DNA of 64,000 nucleotides from Lytechinus variegatus (lineage: Eukaryota; Echinodermata; Echinoidea; Temnopleuroida; Toxopneustidae): assembly GCF_018143015.1 (NCBI RefSeq), contig NC_054741.1, positions 7,194,683-7,258,682 of the forward strand, in the 5' to 3' direction. A program made the position numbers and the translations under genes. Below the pieces are notes generated by a model. That model worked only from the letters and a program-made list of their open reading frames with translations, had not been told where the DNA came from and searched no databases. Below, piece after piece: positions 1 to 10,972 of the stretch (positions within the stretch are counted from its first letter, which is position 1; each line of letters starts with the position of its first letter).

Positions 1-680
1 CCTTAAGAAGATATGCACTTTAGCAGTTCTGTTGAGAATTCAGTATTATATAGAATAAGAGACACTTTTCATAATAAATACAGTTTTCAAAGTTAGGGCT
101 GCTACATAAGGACCACGTTGGACCTTAAAGCATAAAGACATTAACTTCCGTAACATTTTTTCTTGAATATGCTACAAATTTGTGCTATATTGAATCACTC
201 CAGATCATACAGATATAAATCATACTTATAAGGTACCCTCCACCTACTTACCCATAAAAATGATTGCTATTCAACCTTGTAAAATTATTATTACACACCT
301 TATTTTCGACATCACTTTGTAAAGAGGGAAAATTGCCAGCGAAAACAATTTCCCGCGAATTATATACGATATTTAATGCTTTTGGAATTTTAAATAATTC
401 ATACTACAAATTTGGAATATTGGCATCTTCTTTAGAACTTAACAATTTTAACTTCCTTTGCTATATAAAGTGCATTAACTTCCGTAACAATTATTGTTAA
501 GGAAGTTTTTACACTTCTTTGATTGATAGTACGATTCTAGTTCCAGAACATGTGACATGGCTTTGTCTAATGCTGAAATCGGCAGAAACGGTGGAAAGAA
601 AGGGGATAAGGAGAAACAATAATTAAACTTTCATGGACAAGGAAAATTATTTGCAATGACTCATGAGCAATGATGAGGAG
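1..680. other. Intergenic AT-rich DNA with a short hairpin
   Basis: No coding exon is recognisable. The string TTAACTTCCGTAAC occurs at about 141-154 and again near 477-490, where it forms one arm of a short perfect-looking hairpin (about 477-508, loop in the AT centre). Variants of the same string recur near 2150, 2527 and 2908, so it belongs to a local repeat. A 78-codon open frame at 264-500 overlaps this repeat and shows no protein family features. Confidence 0.5.
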
Positions 681-682
681 GG

Positions 683-1250
683 TTATTTCACCGATCAAAA
701 ATGTGAGCGCAAAGCGCGAGCTAAAACTTGTGTATAGTCTAACCTGAAAACTTGAGATTCTAAGCATTTTTTGTAAAAATGATCAGGAGGATATCTGAAT
801 AAACTATTAATGTGAGTACAAAGTGCTATATAGCTGATTTTTGTTAGCATTCTGACTGAAACCTTGACATTCTAAACAGCGTTTGTACCAAGGATGGGTA
901 TATCTCAATTGATGCGACTGTAAATTTGTTATGTTTTGATCTGAAAACAATCATTTTGGACGTTTTAATTGGAGAGCAAGATATACATCCAATAAACAAT
1001 TATTGATAAGGTAAAACGCGCGCTTTTTGAAGTTTAGAACCCAAAACGAGACAGTCTACTAACTTTTTGTAATCATAAAAAGGATAGGTGTCTTGCTAAG
1101 GAACTGCATGCGCAGCGAGTGCAAAGCGCTAGCTGAAAATGTGTCATTCTGATATAAAAACAGACATTTTAAGCACGCTTTCAAATAAAGAGGATATAAA
1201 TTGAATAAAAAAATAATTTCATGCAATAGAATACAAAAGAACAAGTGGGG
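683..1250. repeat. Degenerate GCGAGCGCGAAGCGCGAGC satellite, array 1
   Basis: Units recur about every 110-160 bp. Each starts with a decayed form of GAGCGCGAAGCGCGAGC (seen at about 703-721 and 1117-1133, weaker near 810). A spacer follows that reads roughly 'GA-CTGAAAAC-TGA-ATTCTAA-CA--TTTTGTAA--AT-A--AGGATA'. The same unit is better preserved at 49.4-51.0 kb and 55.7-57.2 kb, which shows these sites belong to one family. The copies here are older than those. Confidence 0.65.
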
Positions 1251-1907
1251 GTTACATGTATGTACACCATCAATCAACTCTTTTAATATTCATGAAGATA
1301 TGCATAGACCAAACTGTTCCCCTAAAATAATGCAAATCTTTAAAATGGCATAACTTCGTTATTCCTTGTTCGATTTTGATCATATTTGCATTATTTTATT
1401 TTTTCAGATTATTATCTGTTCAGAACATATTTTTTGAGCCTGGATGACCCCTTTAATGCGCATGAAAAGAGCTGAAATATTTGATATAGGTCTACCTACA
1501 TGAAAACGTAGAAAGGGGTATTCAAACACTCAAGGTTTGTTGGAATTTATTAATGAAATACGTATTTCGATAATCAAACATTTTGGCTATTCATCATTTT
1601 TGTAAATCATTTTTGTAACAGGATGCGTAATTGGGTATCTCGATGAAACAAAATAATGAAACAAAAATCGCGATTAGATCATATAGATTCCATTAATAAT
1701 TTATGTATTTGTGAATTTTTAGCCTTTTGTTTCATTCACCTCACTTTATTATTATTCATTTCCCCATGTCCTTTTTTAATTCTCTTCTTCTTTTTTCTCT
1801 CTATCTTTTTTGGCCATTGGCAAGCGGCGGGATTCCTCGTAACCCGGAGAACTCATCCTGGTTACCATGGTTACGGGACTACGATTGTTATATTTTGTTT
1901 ATTGCCA
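1251..1907. other. Intergenic, nothing recognised
   Basis: AT-rich sequence without a recognisable exon, RNA gene or clear repeat boundary. Two overlapping open frames (1656-2114, 1727-1987) run into the duplicated segment that follows and have low-complexity hydrophobic translations, so they are not called as genes. Confidence 0.5.
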
Positions 1908-2630
1908 GAAACTTTCAAGATGAACTGCATTTCTGTGGCCCTGTTATTCGGTTTTCTCATTCCAACTTTGAACAAAAACGACAATAAAATTACAGTTTCC
2001 GTTTCATGTTATGTTTTCACATTTTTAGGGGGTGGCAAATTAAGCTATGCGCTCCACATTTATCTTTACTTATCAAAAAAGGTAATACGAATACCTAAAT
2101 ATGGATTTTCCTAAGCTAACAATAAATATTGCAATTTGTAACTGGATTTAACTCCGGTAACGAAGATTGACAAGGGTAAAAGGCCACTCGATGATTTGAT
2201 GGTAAAGTATCTTGGGATTCCCTGAATTGGTCATGCATTGCTTAGGATCTTGCGTAGGATTACTTAAGGCCAGAAACTTCTAAGATGAACTACAATTCTG
2301 TGACCCGGTTATTCGGTTTTCTCATTCCAACTATAAACAAGAACGACAACAAAAATGACAGTTGTCCGTTTCCTGATCTATTTTTAACATTTTTTTATTG
2401 GGGGGGGGGTGGGAAAATTAAGAGATGCGTTCCACATTAATTTAAAAAGAATGATATACGAATACCTTGATATGGATGTTCCTATAAGCTAACAAAATAA
2501 GTATTGCAACTTGTAACTTAATTTTAACTTCCGTAACGAAGATTGACAGAGTTAAATGCCATCGAGAGAATTTAATGGTAGACTATCTTTGGATTCCCAG
2601 CATTGGTCATGCATTGCTTAGGATCTCAGG
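1908..2630 (+). repeat. Direct duplication of a ~365-bp unit
   Basis: Two adjacent copies, about 1908-2257 and 2277-2630, share the same order of landmarks. These are AAGATGAACT near the start; GTTATTCGGTTTTCTCATTC; a G-run (GGGGGTGG, expanded to about ten G in copy 2); a block ending in TAAGCTAACA; a TTAACT-CCG-TAACGAAGATTGACA segment; and GGTCATGCATTGCTTAGGAT at the end. The copies differ by many substitutions and small indels, so the duplication is not recent. Confidence 0.7.
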
Positions 2631-5600
2631 TTATGGATGAAACTTATTTTAAGGTTGCCTCATTCAAATTATGAACATTATACTGAACGAAAGATGTGCA
2701 ATGATTTTTATGGTACTTTTTGTTATATGTTATTTGGTAAAATCCTGCTTCTAAAAAACAATATTGAATATTTTTCCATCTTGCAAACATTTTGGCTTCA
2801 GAGATAAAATTGTTGATACCACACTGAAACTAAATTGTGTGCATTTCAATTCCAATCATTTCAAAAGTGATTTAATCGAGTAACATAAGTGGGCAATGCT
2901 AACGATTAACCTCCGTAACGTTGATATACAGTGCTCGAGTTAATCCGGTCAGTACTTCAAATTGACGCAATGGTACTTTCACAATATGCATCTTTCAACC
3001 CATTCTGTAGACTTAATTTTTACGATTTTTCCCCCCATCAATTGGTGCATTTTTCTGAGAATGACCCTAATATGGCTAATGCACAAACACGTATACTGAT
3101 GTAACACCTTCCTTGTATATAAATTGGTCAATTAAAATATGCAATAAATGTTCAAAATCTTCTATTCTATCATTCCATTGTCCAAATCTGAAAAAAAAAT
3201 ATTTTGGCAATTGGTCATCAGATTGCAATATCATACCACGACTACAAAATTAAACCAACTCCATTCGTGTCCCAACTGAATCTAGTTTTTCACACATTTT
3301 CACTTTTTTATTATTATACTGATTTGATTTATAACAATATGTATTGTACAGATTTAGGTGAAACTGAAACTAATCGCATGAATGTACAGGGCCCTAGAAA
3401 CAATTTTTTTTTTAGTTGGTGTGCTGATGAAAATTTGGAAAAAAAAATGATTTCTACTATAAAATTGAGATCTAATTGGTCCCGAGAAATTTGAAAAAAA
3501 GAGATTTCACTACAAAATGAAGGTCATTTTTGTTACATTTCTCCTTATATTTCATAATCTTTCTGACTACCTGGGGGTGCTGCCTATGGTGATAAATAAA
3601 GGTACGTAATAAATCAAAGGGATATAATAATATATATATCAGCAAAATCTCTCCCTCTTATACCCTTCTTAATTGTGTCCTCCTTTCACTTTCTCTTTTT
3701 CCTCGTTGTTTTCAATGTTTGATAAATAATAGGGGCCATCGCCCTGTCCCCACTTGCCACTGTCCCTTTTACTGTTCTTCTCACTTTTACTTACTGAAAC
3801 CAACATGGTAATGATAAATAATTTACTTACCGAGGAACATGTGGGTCAGAAAAATGATGATAATCCTTCTTTGGAAATTGTGATCTTTTTCAATCATCTG
3901 ACAGAAAACAAAAAGGTAATTTTAATGAGATGGGCAGATTTAATAATGCACATTGGAAAAGTGATAAAGATTCAAGTTTTGGTAAATAAGGATGTCATTT
4001 TTTCAATCATTCACATTCACAAATCACATGTGCGAATTAATGCAATTCAAGATAATTATGTGTGGGGAAATCTGTATTTTTATGATTCAAAATTCGGGAT
4101 TCAAAATAGAATATTGAAGATTAAAGGATTTATTGCATTTTAAACAAATATCAAACGATCTACTAGTATATCATTTCAGCTGTATGATAAAACAAAAGCG
4201 AAAAGCAAATTAATTTTAAAAACGAACAAAAACATGAATGTGTAATTCATATCAGTCATTCTTAACAAAAATATTAAAATAATTTACACAAAGTTCAAAT
4301 GATGTTACATGCGTTAATAATTTCTTATACCATACTAATAACGCTCATCATCGTTCAGTGCAGGATGAGACTGATTCTTATGAATCATAGTTTATCAGAT
4401 GTTAAACAGAATTTACCTAATGACAATTTGAAAGATTGGCCTCCAACATTATAATTCAACCAATGGAGTCTTATAAGTTGTTATCAAAGGATAATAAACA
4501 ATGGAATTATTCATTCCAAAAGATGAAAACATTGTTTGCCATAAAACTTACCATTTTCGATGATTAACTCACTATATTGCAGTAGGAATGGTAAAGAAAA
4601 TGTTTGTGTTTTCCCTTGCCATTAAACTCCAAATCGGGCTTCAAAACGTTGAAACATGGTCACTTGAAAACATAAATGCACACTATCTCTAATAAATTGT
4701 TTTATCTCTAAATCAACTTTTTGTGACTCAACACGAGAAGCTCAAACGCTTTTCAGATATCTCGTAGACCTATGCAAGAAAATATATTTGATCATTTTCT
4801 GGAAGAGGAGCTGTAATCATGTTGAACAAAATATCATAACTTTAGCCAGAGAGTGAAACTAGACAAAGTGATGCAGACATGAAACGCTAATCGGTAATAT
4901 CGCATTTCCAGATGTAAAATATATTACAAAAATCCACATGGACTTTTATCATTTTGATGGCGAGATACACCCATAAATATCAGCCAATCATCATGAAGGG
5001 ATATTCCGAGAAATTTCACTCGGATCGCTATGACAACTATAAACAGAGGTATATATGCATATTCAACAAAATTAATGCTCGGAGAGATGACAACACACAA
5101 ATCGCGATTTTTGTGGCGCCTGCACAAGCGAGATATTTATGCATCAGTTCATCACAGATAGCGGTGGTACTGACATGCGCACCAAAAAGAAAAGGGGTGA
5201 TTTTCAGAGAGCAAACACGAAACAAAGACAACAAAAATATGCATTTTTACACCCAAGGTTCAAGATTTCACCAAAAAGGAACTGTCAGTGTTACAATAAG
5301 GGTGAAAACTTGAACCATTTTTTTTCTTAGCGTGCATAAGTTCAGGAATTTTTAACATAATTCAAAAGTATAAGTCTAGGCATTTTTACCATAATTCAAA
5401 AGTAAAAATTCCTTGTTCCTTGTACACTGTATGCAAACATTTAAGCATTACAGAGAACCACTGATCATGTAAAAGGATTGAAAGACAAAAACGGCAATAT
5501 TTTCTTATCCGTTTGTTATCATTTAGAGATGTGCTTTTTTATATCGGCATTTCTTCGGAAGTTATATTCATATTTATAAAAAAGGCGTACCTTTCCAATT

Positions 5601-5740
5601 TTCAATTGAAATTTCCTTTATGTGAATGTACTACTGGTGATGAATATTCTTTGATCTCAAAGTAAATCAAACGCACACATACTCCGTTAATCACATAAAT
5701 TCGTATAATTGGGATGTGATTTAATTGTGAGTTCCCCCTA
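2631..5740. other. Intergenic AT-rich stretch
   Basis: No exon with coding character is seen. At about 3385-3600 there is a diverged interspersed repeat (starts CAGGGCCCTAGAAACAATTT, ends CTGGGGGTGCTGCC) also present at about 35955-36090. Open frames at 3754-4143 and 4954-5313 have AT-driven composition and no recognisable motif or splice context. Confidence 0.45.
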
Positions 5741-6070
5741 CACTCTTAAAACGTTGAGCAAAAAAGACCCAATTTTTTACCATCACAGGGCAACATACAG
5801 TTTCTGGGTCATGTAGCAAAAAGAGTTGTGTTTAAGCGCAAGTCCCAAATAGTACGGGTGCTTAACTGGCTGATGATCAAGTTGCGCAAGATTGTTTTAG
5901 TTGCGTTTGATCGCAATGATTTCTGCAACGGGCCCCTGTTCACACAACCATTTGATGAAATCTGTCCGCATTGGGTAATAAAACTAAATAATTGGGTAAT
6001 AAATTTGCCAACATACAATACCAAACAGGCAAACACAGTGGACAGTATGTTTCCCAACATGTTAAGTGTG
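5741..6070. mobile_element. MITE, CACTCTTAAAA family, TA-flanked
   Basis: Flanked by TA on both sides (5739-5740 and 6071-6072). Terminal inverted repeats are imperfect: the left end reads CACTCTTAAAACGTTGAG and the reverse complement of the right end reads CACACTTAACATGTTGGG. The interior contains several TTGGGTAA motifs in both orientations. Related copies lie at 62558-62778 and, partly, at about 21921-21975. It has no coding capacity. TA flanks and short TIRs suit mobilisation by a Tc1/mariner-type transposase, which is inferred and not shown here. Confidence 0.6.
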
Positions 6071-6125
6071 TAACGCTTGACTTTTTATGAATTCTGACTG
6101 GATGCGGACATTTTTTTTTCGCTTC

Positions 6126-6360
6126 TTTTTTTTTTGGGGGGGGGGGAATCGTCCATCTCCTTATTTTCTTCCACCCATATACTACTCCAGCTCTTCCTTC
6201 CCAAGTTCCTATTTTCCATAACATCTCTCCCTATTCATTCATATCTATCTTTTCCTTCTCTTTCTCTTTTCACCCCTCTCCCCCTTTCTCTCTCTCTCTC
6301 TCTTCCCTTTTCCCCCTCCTATCACTTCATTCCTCTCATTAGCTTTCTACTCTTTCTATG
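6126..6360. repeat. T10G11 homopolymer junction followed by pyrimidine tract
   Basis: A run of ten T passes directly into eleven G (6126-6146). About 210 nt of CT-rich sequence follows (6150-6360), including a (CT)n block near 6288-6304. Open frames here on both strands are low-complexity artefacts. Confidence 0.75.
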
Positions 6361-8030
6361 ATACTTTATGAAATGTTAATTGGTCTCAATCGTTGCCGTT
6401 TTTCATCACTATAAAGTAACACCAAGGTCCTTACGTTGTTGATTCGGCATAATGGCCTCGATTTGTGGAAATTGTTATTTTAATAATTAATTCGCATCAA
6501 TATCTGCCGACACCATAAACTATTTTTTCTGTGCTTTCGCAAATTGCATTGGAATATGAATTCATCATCTTTCTCATACTAATTATTGTGTTGTAGTTTA
6601 TAGCGATAATACTTATCATGATAATGGAAGTGTTACTTTCGTCTTTTTAAAAAGTTTGTTGACCTCTGGGCAACCAACATTCATGTCAAATGTCAATTTT
6701 TTTGTAGTAATTTACGTATAATTATTTACAGGGCACCCTCAATTACCGGTTATGTTTTCCCACCCCTCCCCACACCCTCTTTAAATGCAAACAAGCGAAT
6801 AATTCACTTATCATATCCAGGATATCGCAAACTATATCCTGGTCAACATTTTTTTTATATTTAAGGTTGACTTCTCATTTAATATTATACGCCTTTTATT
6901 TTTGTGTATATATTTTTTCCTTAATTTATTCCTTTTTTCTCTATTTTTTTTTGGGGGGGCAGTCTTGTTATATTTTTAGTTTTAAAATCTACCTTGAGTT
7001 TATGATGCTTGGGAGGAAAATTAATCTTCAATTGATATAGTAACCATATAGGACCTATATATCAATTTACCGTATTTTCAAAATATAATATAATGGGAAA
7101 AATATTGTATCGACATAAAGTATTTATCATTCAAAATCCTATGCTTTTGATGGATTCCTTGACTTTGAATGATGTATAATATGAACTAGATAAGAATGAC
7201 ACGATTTTTATTAAGAATATAATATTTAGATTACAATTATTTCCGTTCACAAAATAAAAAAAATACAATCGAAGAAACAATGCATATTCAATTCAACACA
7301 GACAATACTATTTCACAACAAATATTGAAGATAAATTAAACAGAAAATAAATTGAGCTGCAATCATGGCTATATGTATGAAGAAAATGTGGAACTGAACG
7401 GAGTGACTTGCCATGAAAAGCAAAATATAAAGTAATTAGGTCGACAAATAAAATCAACATGATCTGGGACAAGCATGAGAAAGGGAAAAAAACTATTAAA
7501 ATGTTGGTTTGTAAAAACATCCAGGGTCGGGTTTACTATGAGCCGTCTATATTGTTGCGTTCCAAATTAATTGATTTAATTCAAAACAGCTCAAATTGTG
7601 CCGGAATCATTTCTATTCTTATATACGTTCAGCATCTGCTTTCATACAAGGTCATTCATTTCACTTTAATACATTTCAAAAGTACATCTGCAATAAACTT
7701 CCTCTTTGTAAACGTTCGTTTCGCTCTATCGGAATAGTGGAGCTATTAGAGGATCTACATTATTCATTTTTATTATCGTGATGTGTCGCTTTGAAATATT
7801 TAATAAGCCCAACGCACTCAAATCTATCAATCATATTCCATTATGTGGACGACATATTTTGGTTTATTGTACCTGCATTATGATAATCGTATACAATGAC
7901 CTAGTTAATAGCTATAGGAAGATTGTCGGATCAACATGACAATATGCACGGAACGGATGCATGAAATTGAGATGGCATAATAATTATAATGAGTTGATAG
8001 AGCTAATCTTACCAAATTGGATATTGGAAA
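6361..8030. other. Intergenic, nothing recognised
   Basis: AT-rich sequence with another T-to-G homopolymer junction at 6944-6959. No exon, RNA gene or repeat boundary could be supported. Open frames at 7308-7520 (minus) and 7459-7737 (plus) have no family features. Confidence 0.45.
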
Positions 8031-8230
8031 AAAAAGGGAAAATGAAAGAGGAAGAAGAGGGAGAAGAAGAAGAAAAAAAAGAAGAAGATAAAGACGAAGA
8101 AAAAGAAGAAGAAGGAAAAAAAAGAAGAAAAGAAGGAGGAGTGGGGAGAAGGAGGAAAAGAAGGACAAGGTGAAGAAGATGAGGAAGGAGAGGAAAGAAG
8201 AAAGCGGTGGAGGAGGAGCGGCAAAGGAGA
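8031..8230 (+). repeat. Polypurine tract 1 (GAA/GGA-rich)
   Basis: About 200 nt of nearly uninterrupted purine on the plus strand, made of GAA, GAGGAA and GGAGG words. It directly precedes the first promoter-like module. Mirror-symmetric purine tracts of this length can form triplex (H-DNA) structures. Acidic/basic low-complexity frames on either strand are shadows of this composition. Confidence 0.85.
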
Positions 8231-8730
8231 TGGCAAGCAAGCACCATTTACAAACAATATCTGCATAATTAAAATAATAATTGGAGGACGCGTAAGAAGA
8301 CTCAAAATTATTATTACGTAAAGTTTAAAGGCACGGTTATAAAGTGCGCGTGTATAGTAACCAACCTAATGAATATTCATCTACTAATGTCGTATGCGCA
8401 CAACACTAATCCGAATCCCATCCTCTCATTGGTTGAAAGTTGATTCGCGTCATCTCCCGCTTATTTGCATATAGACATGACGTGGTCGCGTATCATTGAC
8501 ATGGAGACTAGTTAATTCAGTCAACATACTCTGTCTAAACGTTGAAGAAGACAAACGTGTGCAAAGAAAGTTTAAATTTTGTAACCATCAGAGTACTTTT
8601 TGATATTGGTTTTTGACGGAAAGCAAAATCAGCTGCAGGTGAGAACTTCCACATTGATCATATTCATAAAGTTAGATATAATGAGTTGAGGTGGGATATT
8701 AGAATATGTGGTAAAATAAGGAACATCTAA
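8231..8730 (+). promoter_or_regulatory. Promoter-like module, copy 1, with candidate noncoding first exon
   Basis: First of four tandem copies of the same block. Visible elements are an inverted CCAAT box (ATTGG, 8428-8432), a CGCGTCATCTCCCGC segment, an octamer ATTTGCAT (8463-8470) and TGACGTGG (8478-8485), followed by TCAGTCAACATACTCTGTC. It ends in a consensus splice donor, CAG|GTGAGA, at 8638/8639. The element order (distal CCAAT, octamer, then an initiator-like TCAGT and a donor) suggests a promoter plus 5' untranslated exon. The likely target is the kinase gene that starts at about 10.8 kb on the same strand. Transcription is inferred. Confidence 0.5.
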
Positions 8731-8739
8731 AAAAAAAGT

Positions 8740-9103
8740 TGACAGGAAGAAGAAAAAATGATGATAATGTTAATATTAACTAATAGTAACATCAACTAGA
8801 TGGAGAATAATAAGTAAGGGGGTGAAGTAGAAGGAGAAAGGGAAATGGAGGAAGAAGAAAACGGAGAAGGAGAAGGAGAAGAGAAATAAGAAGAAAAAGG
8901 AGAAGAAGAAAAAGAAGAGAAGAAGATGAAGAAAAGAAGGAGGACTGGGGGCGAAGGAGGAAAAAGGGACAAGGTGAAGAAGACGAGGAAGGAGAGGAAA
9001 GAAGAAAGCGGTGGAGGAGGTGGAGTGGCAAAGGAGAAGGAGGAAAAGAAGAAGAAGGACAAGAAGAAGACGATGAAAAAGAAGAAGGAGGTGGAGGAGG
9101 AGG
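8740..9103 (+). repeat. Polypurine tract 2
   Basis: Nearly pure purine on the plus strand from about 8820 to 9103, with a short transition segment at 8740-8820 that also occurs after module copy 2 (AACATCAACTAGATGG). The full tandem unit is 873 bp: TGGCAAGCAAGCACCAT occurs at 8231 and again at 9104. Confidence 0.85.
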
Positions 9104-9640
9104 TGGCAAGCAAGCACCATTTACAAACAATATCTGCGTAATTAGAATAATATTGGAGGACGCGTAGCAAGACTCATATTACGTAATGTTTAAAGGCACG
9201 GTCGGCCACGGTTATCATAGTTATAAAGTGCGCGTGTATAGTAACCAACCTAATGAATATTCATCTACTAATGACGTATGCGCACAACACTAATCCGAAT
9301 CCCATCCTCTCATTGGTTGAAATTTGATTCGCGTCATCTCCCGCTTATTTGCATATAGACATGACGTGTGTCGCGTATCATTGACATGGAGACTAGTTAA
9401 TTCAGTCAACATACTCTGTCTTAACTTTGTAGAAGACAAACGTGTGCAAAGAAAGTTTACATTTTGTAACCATCAGAGTAATTTTTGATATTGGTTTTTG
9501 ACGAAAAGCAAAATCAGCTACAGGTGAGAACTTCCGCTTTGATCATATTCACAAAGCTTGATATAATGAGTGGAGGTGGGTGTAGAATAGGTGGTAAAAT
9601 AAGGAACATCGATAAAAATCAAGTAGACAGGAAGAAGAAA
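9104..9640 (+). promoter_or_regulatory. Promoter-like module, copy 2, with candidate noncoding first exon
   Basis: Near-identical to copy 1. It has ATTGG at 9312-9316, the octamer ATTTGCAT at 9347-9354 and TGACGTGT from 9362, where copy 1 has TGACGTGG. The donor CAG|GTGAGA is at 9523/9524. A short insertion (GGTCGGCCAC) near 9200 distinguishes it from copy 1. High similarity between copies 1 and 2 points to a relatively recent duplication, or to gene conversion. Confidence 0.5.
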
Positions 9641-9875
9641 AAAATAATTTTAACCAATAGTAAGATCAACTAGATGGCGAATAATATAAGGGGTGAAGTA
9701 GAAGTGAAAGGAGAAAAGGAAATGGAGGAAGAAGAAACAGGAGATAAAGAAAAAAAAAAGGAGAAGAAGAAAAAGAGAAGAAGAGAAGAAGAAGGAGAAG
9801 AAATAAGGAGGATGACGATGGCGATGATGAAGATGGTGATGATGATGATGATGATTTCTCTACTACATACATCTA
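9641..9875 (+). repeat. Polypurine tract 3 ending in (GAT)n
   Basis: Purine-rich from about 9700 to 9810, then GATGAC/GATGGT triplets at 9812-9855. It corresponds to the tract following module copy 1 but is shorter. Confidence 0.8.
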
Positions 9876-10540
9876 CAACATGCATATAACATAATAATAG
9901 TAGGGGATATGTCGCGCGCGATATGACTTCCATTATTACGTATGAATGCAAATCTATGCAAGTACGCGTTTATGATTTTAAAAAATCTGTTGAATATTCA
10001 TCAGGATTAATCACGAATTATGAGACTGCGCGCAACACAAATTAAATCCCATCCGCTGATTGGTTGAAAGTTGCTTCGCGTCATCTCCAGCTTATTAGCA
10101 CACAGCATTGTTGTATGCAAGGCAGGCATCGTCGACATCATGATTCAGTATATCATACTCTGTCTAAACGATGAAGAAGACAAACGCATGCAAGAGAAAA
10201 AATTCTAAAATTTTCAACACTAACGTTAGAGTGCTTTTTTTACATTTCTGACGAAATACAGCAAAATCAGGTAAGAATAATCACGCTAATCATAATTGTC
10301 CAGTTATAAAATGGTAGAGGTGGGAGAGAACTGCGTGGTGTAATACGTAAATCCTTTTAAACGTTCACGTAGTCTAAACGTATAATAATGTAAGAAAAAT
10401 AATTTTGACAATGATGGTGATAGTGATGATGATGATGATGATGATGATGATAATGATGATGAAAATGTTTTAATGATGACGATGGTGATGATGATATTGT
10501 TTAAATATTTCTTTCTCTTCTTCTTCTTGTTACACAATAT
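9876..10540 (+). promoter_or_regulatory. Promoter-like module, copy 3, diverged
   Basis: Keeps the inverted CCAAT box (ATTGG, 10059-10063), the CGCGTCATCTCC segment and the ATACTCTGTCTAAACG start-site region. The octamer has decayed to ATTAGCAC. A donor consensus CAG|GTAAGA is kept at 10270/10271. It is followed by a (GAT)n microsatellite at about 10410-10500 in the position where copies 1 and 2 have purine tracts. Confidence 0.45.
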
Positions 10541-10807
10541 CTGTCAAAAACTATGCAAATTTTGATTGGAGGTCTCACATGAGGACTTCCCTTTCATTAC
10601 ATATTTATGCAACGCACGTAATGTGTGGTATTAACAACCTGTTGAATATTAATCGGGAATAACGACATAATAGTTATCAGGAGTTAACGCACAATACAAA
10701 ACTGAATCCCGTTTACTCATTGTACCAAAGCAATGTGCGCCATCTCCCGTTTATTTTTCATACGTTTTGCAGCATAGAAATAGCTGCATTGTAATCATCA
10801 AAAGTTT
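10541..10807 (+). promoter_or_regulatory. Promoter-like module, copy 4, immediately upstream of kinase exon 1
   Basis: The most diverged copy. It retains TTGATTGGAGG, GTTGAATATTAATC, GCACAATAC, GAATCCCGT and the CATCTCCCGTTTATTT block. The CCAAT box (CATTGTACC) and octamer (ATTTTTCAT) are changed. The segment AAAGTTTATGAAATTTAATC at 10801-10820 aligns with AAAGTTTAAATTTTGTAACC in copy 1, so the ATG used here as the kinase start arose inside the duplicated first-exon region. Confidence 0.45.
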
Positions 10808-10972
10808 ATGAAATTTAATCAATCAGAGCATTTAACTATTGAAATGCGCTTCTTGTTAAAACTTTTTAGAATGTCTGGATTTCGTCTTCTTCTTGATGGG
10901 ATGGTAAAAACCTCTCCTAATCGTCCCATTCTCAGTAGAGATATCATCAACCAAGCTACAAAACAAATAAAG
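10808..10972 (+). CDS. Kinase gene exon 1 (start uncertain)
   Basis: 55 codons, phase 0 at its 3' end, donor AAAG|GTAATC. The Met at 10808 is the upstream choice. A second Met at 10871 (MSGFRLLLDG) starts a more protein-like segment and could be the real start. The part upstream of about 10850 aligns with the noncoding parts of module copies 1-3, which favours caution about the first Met. Confidence 0.55.

Noticed and set aside
683..1250. CRISPR-like array from regularly spaced GCGAGC cores
   Set aside because: Spacing is irregular, spacers are related to each other, and the host is a eukaryote; it is a satellite.
1656..2114. 152-codon open frame
   Set aside because: Overlaps the duplicated repeat unit; the second repeat copy does not keep the frame, and the protein is low-complexity hydrophobic.
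3754..4143. 129-codon frame
   Set aside because: AT-driven composition (Ile/Asn/Lys), no motif, no splice or promoter context.
8031..9141. Several open frames of 70-124 codons on both strands through the GAA/GGA tracts
   Set aside because: They are only the translation of low-complexity purine/pyrimidine sequence (Lys/Glu/Arg-rich on plus, Ser/Phe/Leu-rich on minus) and have no splice or start context.
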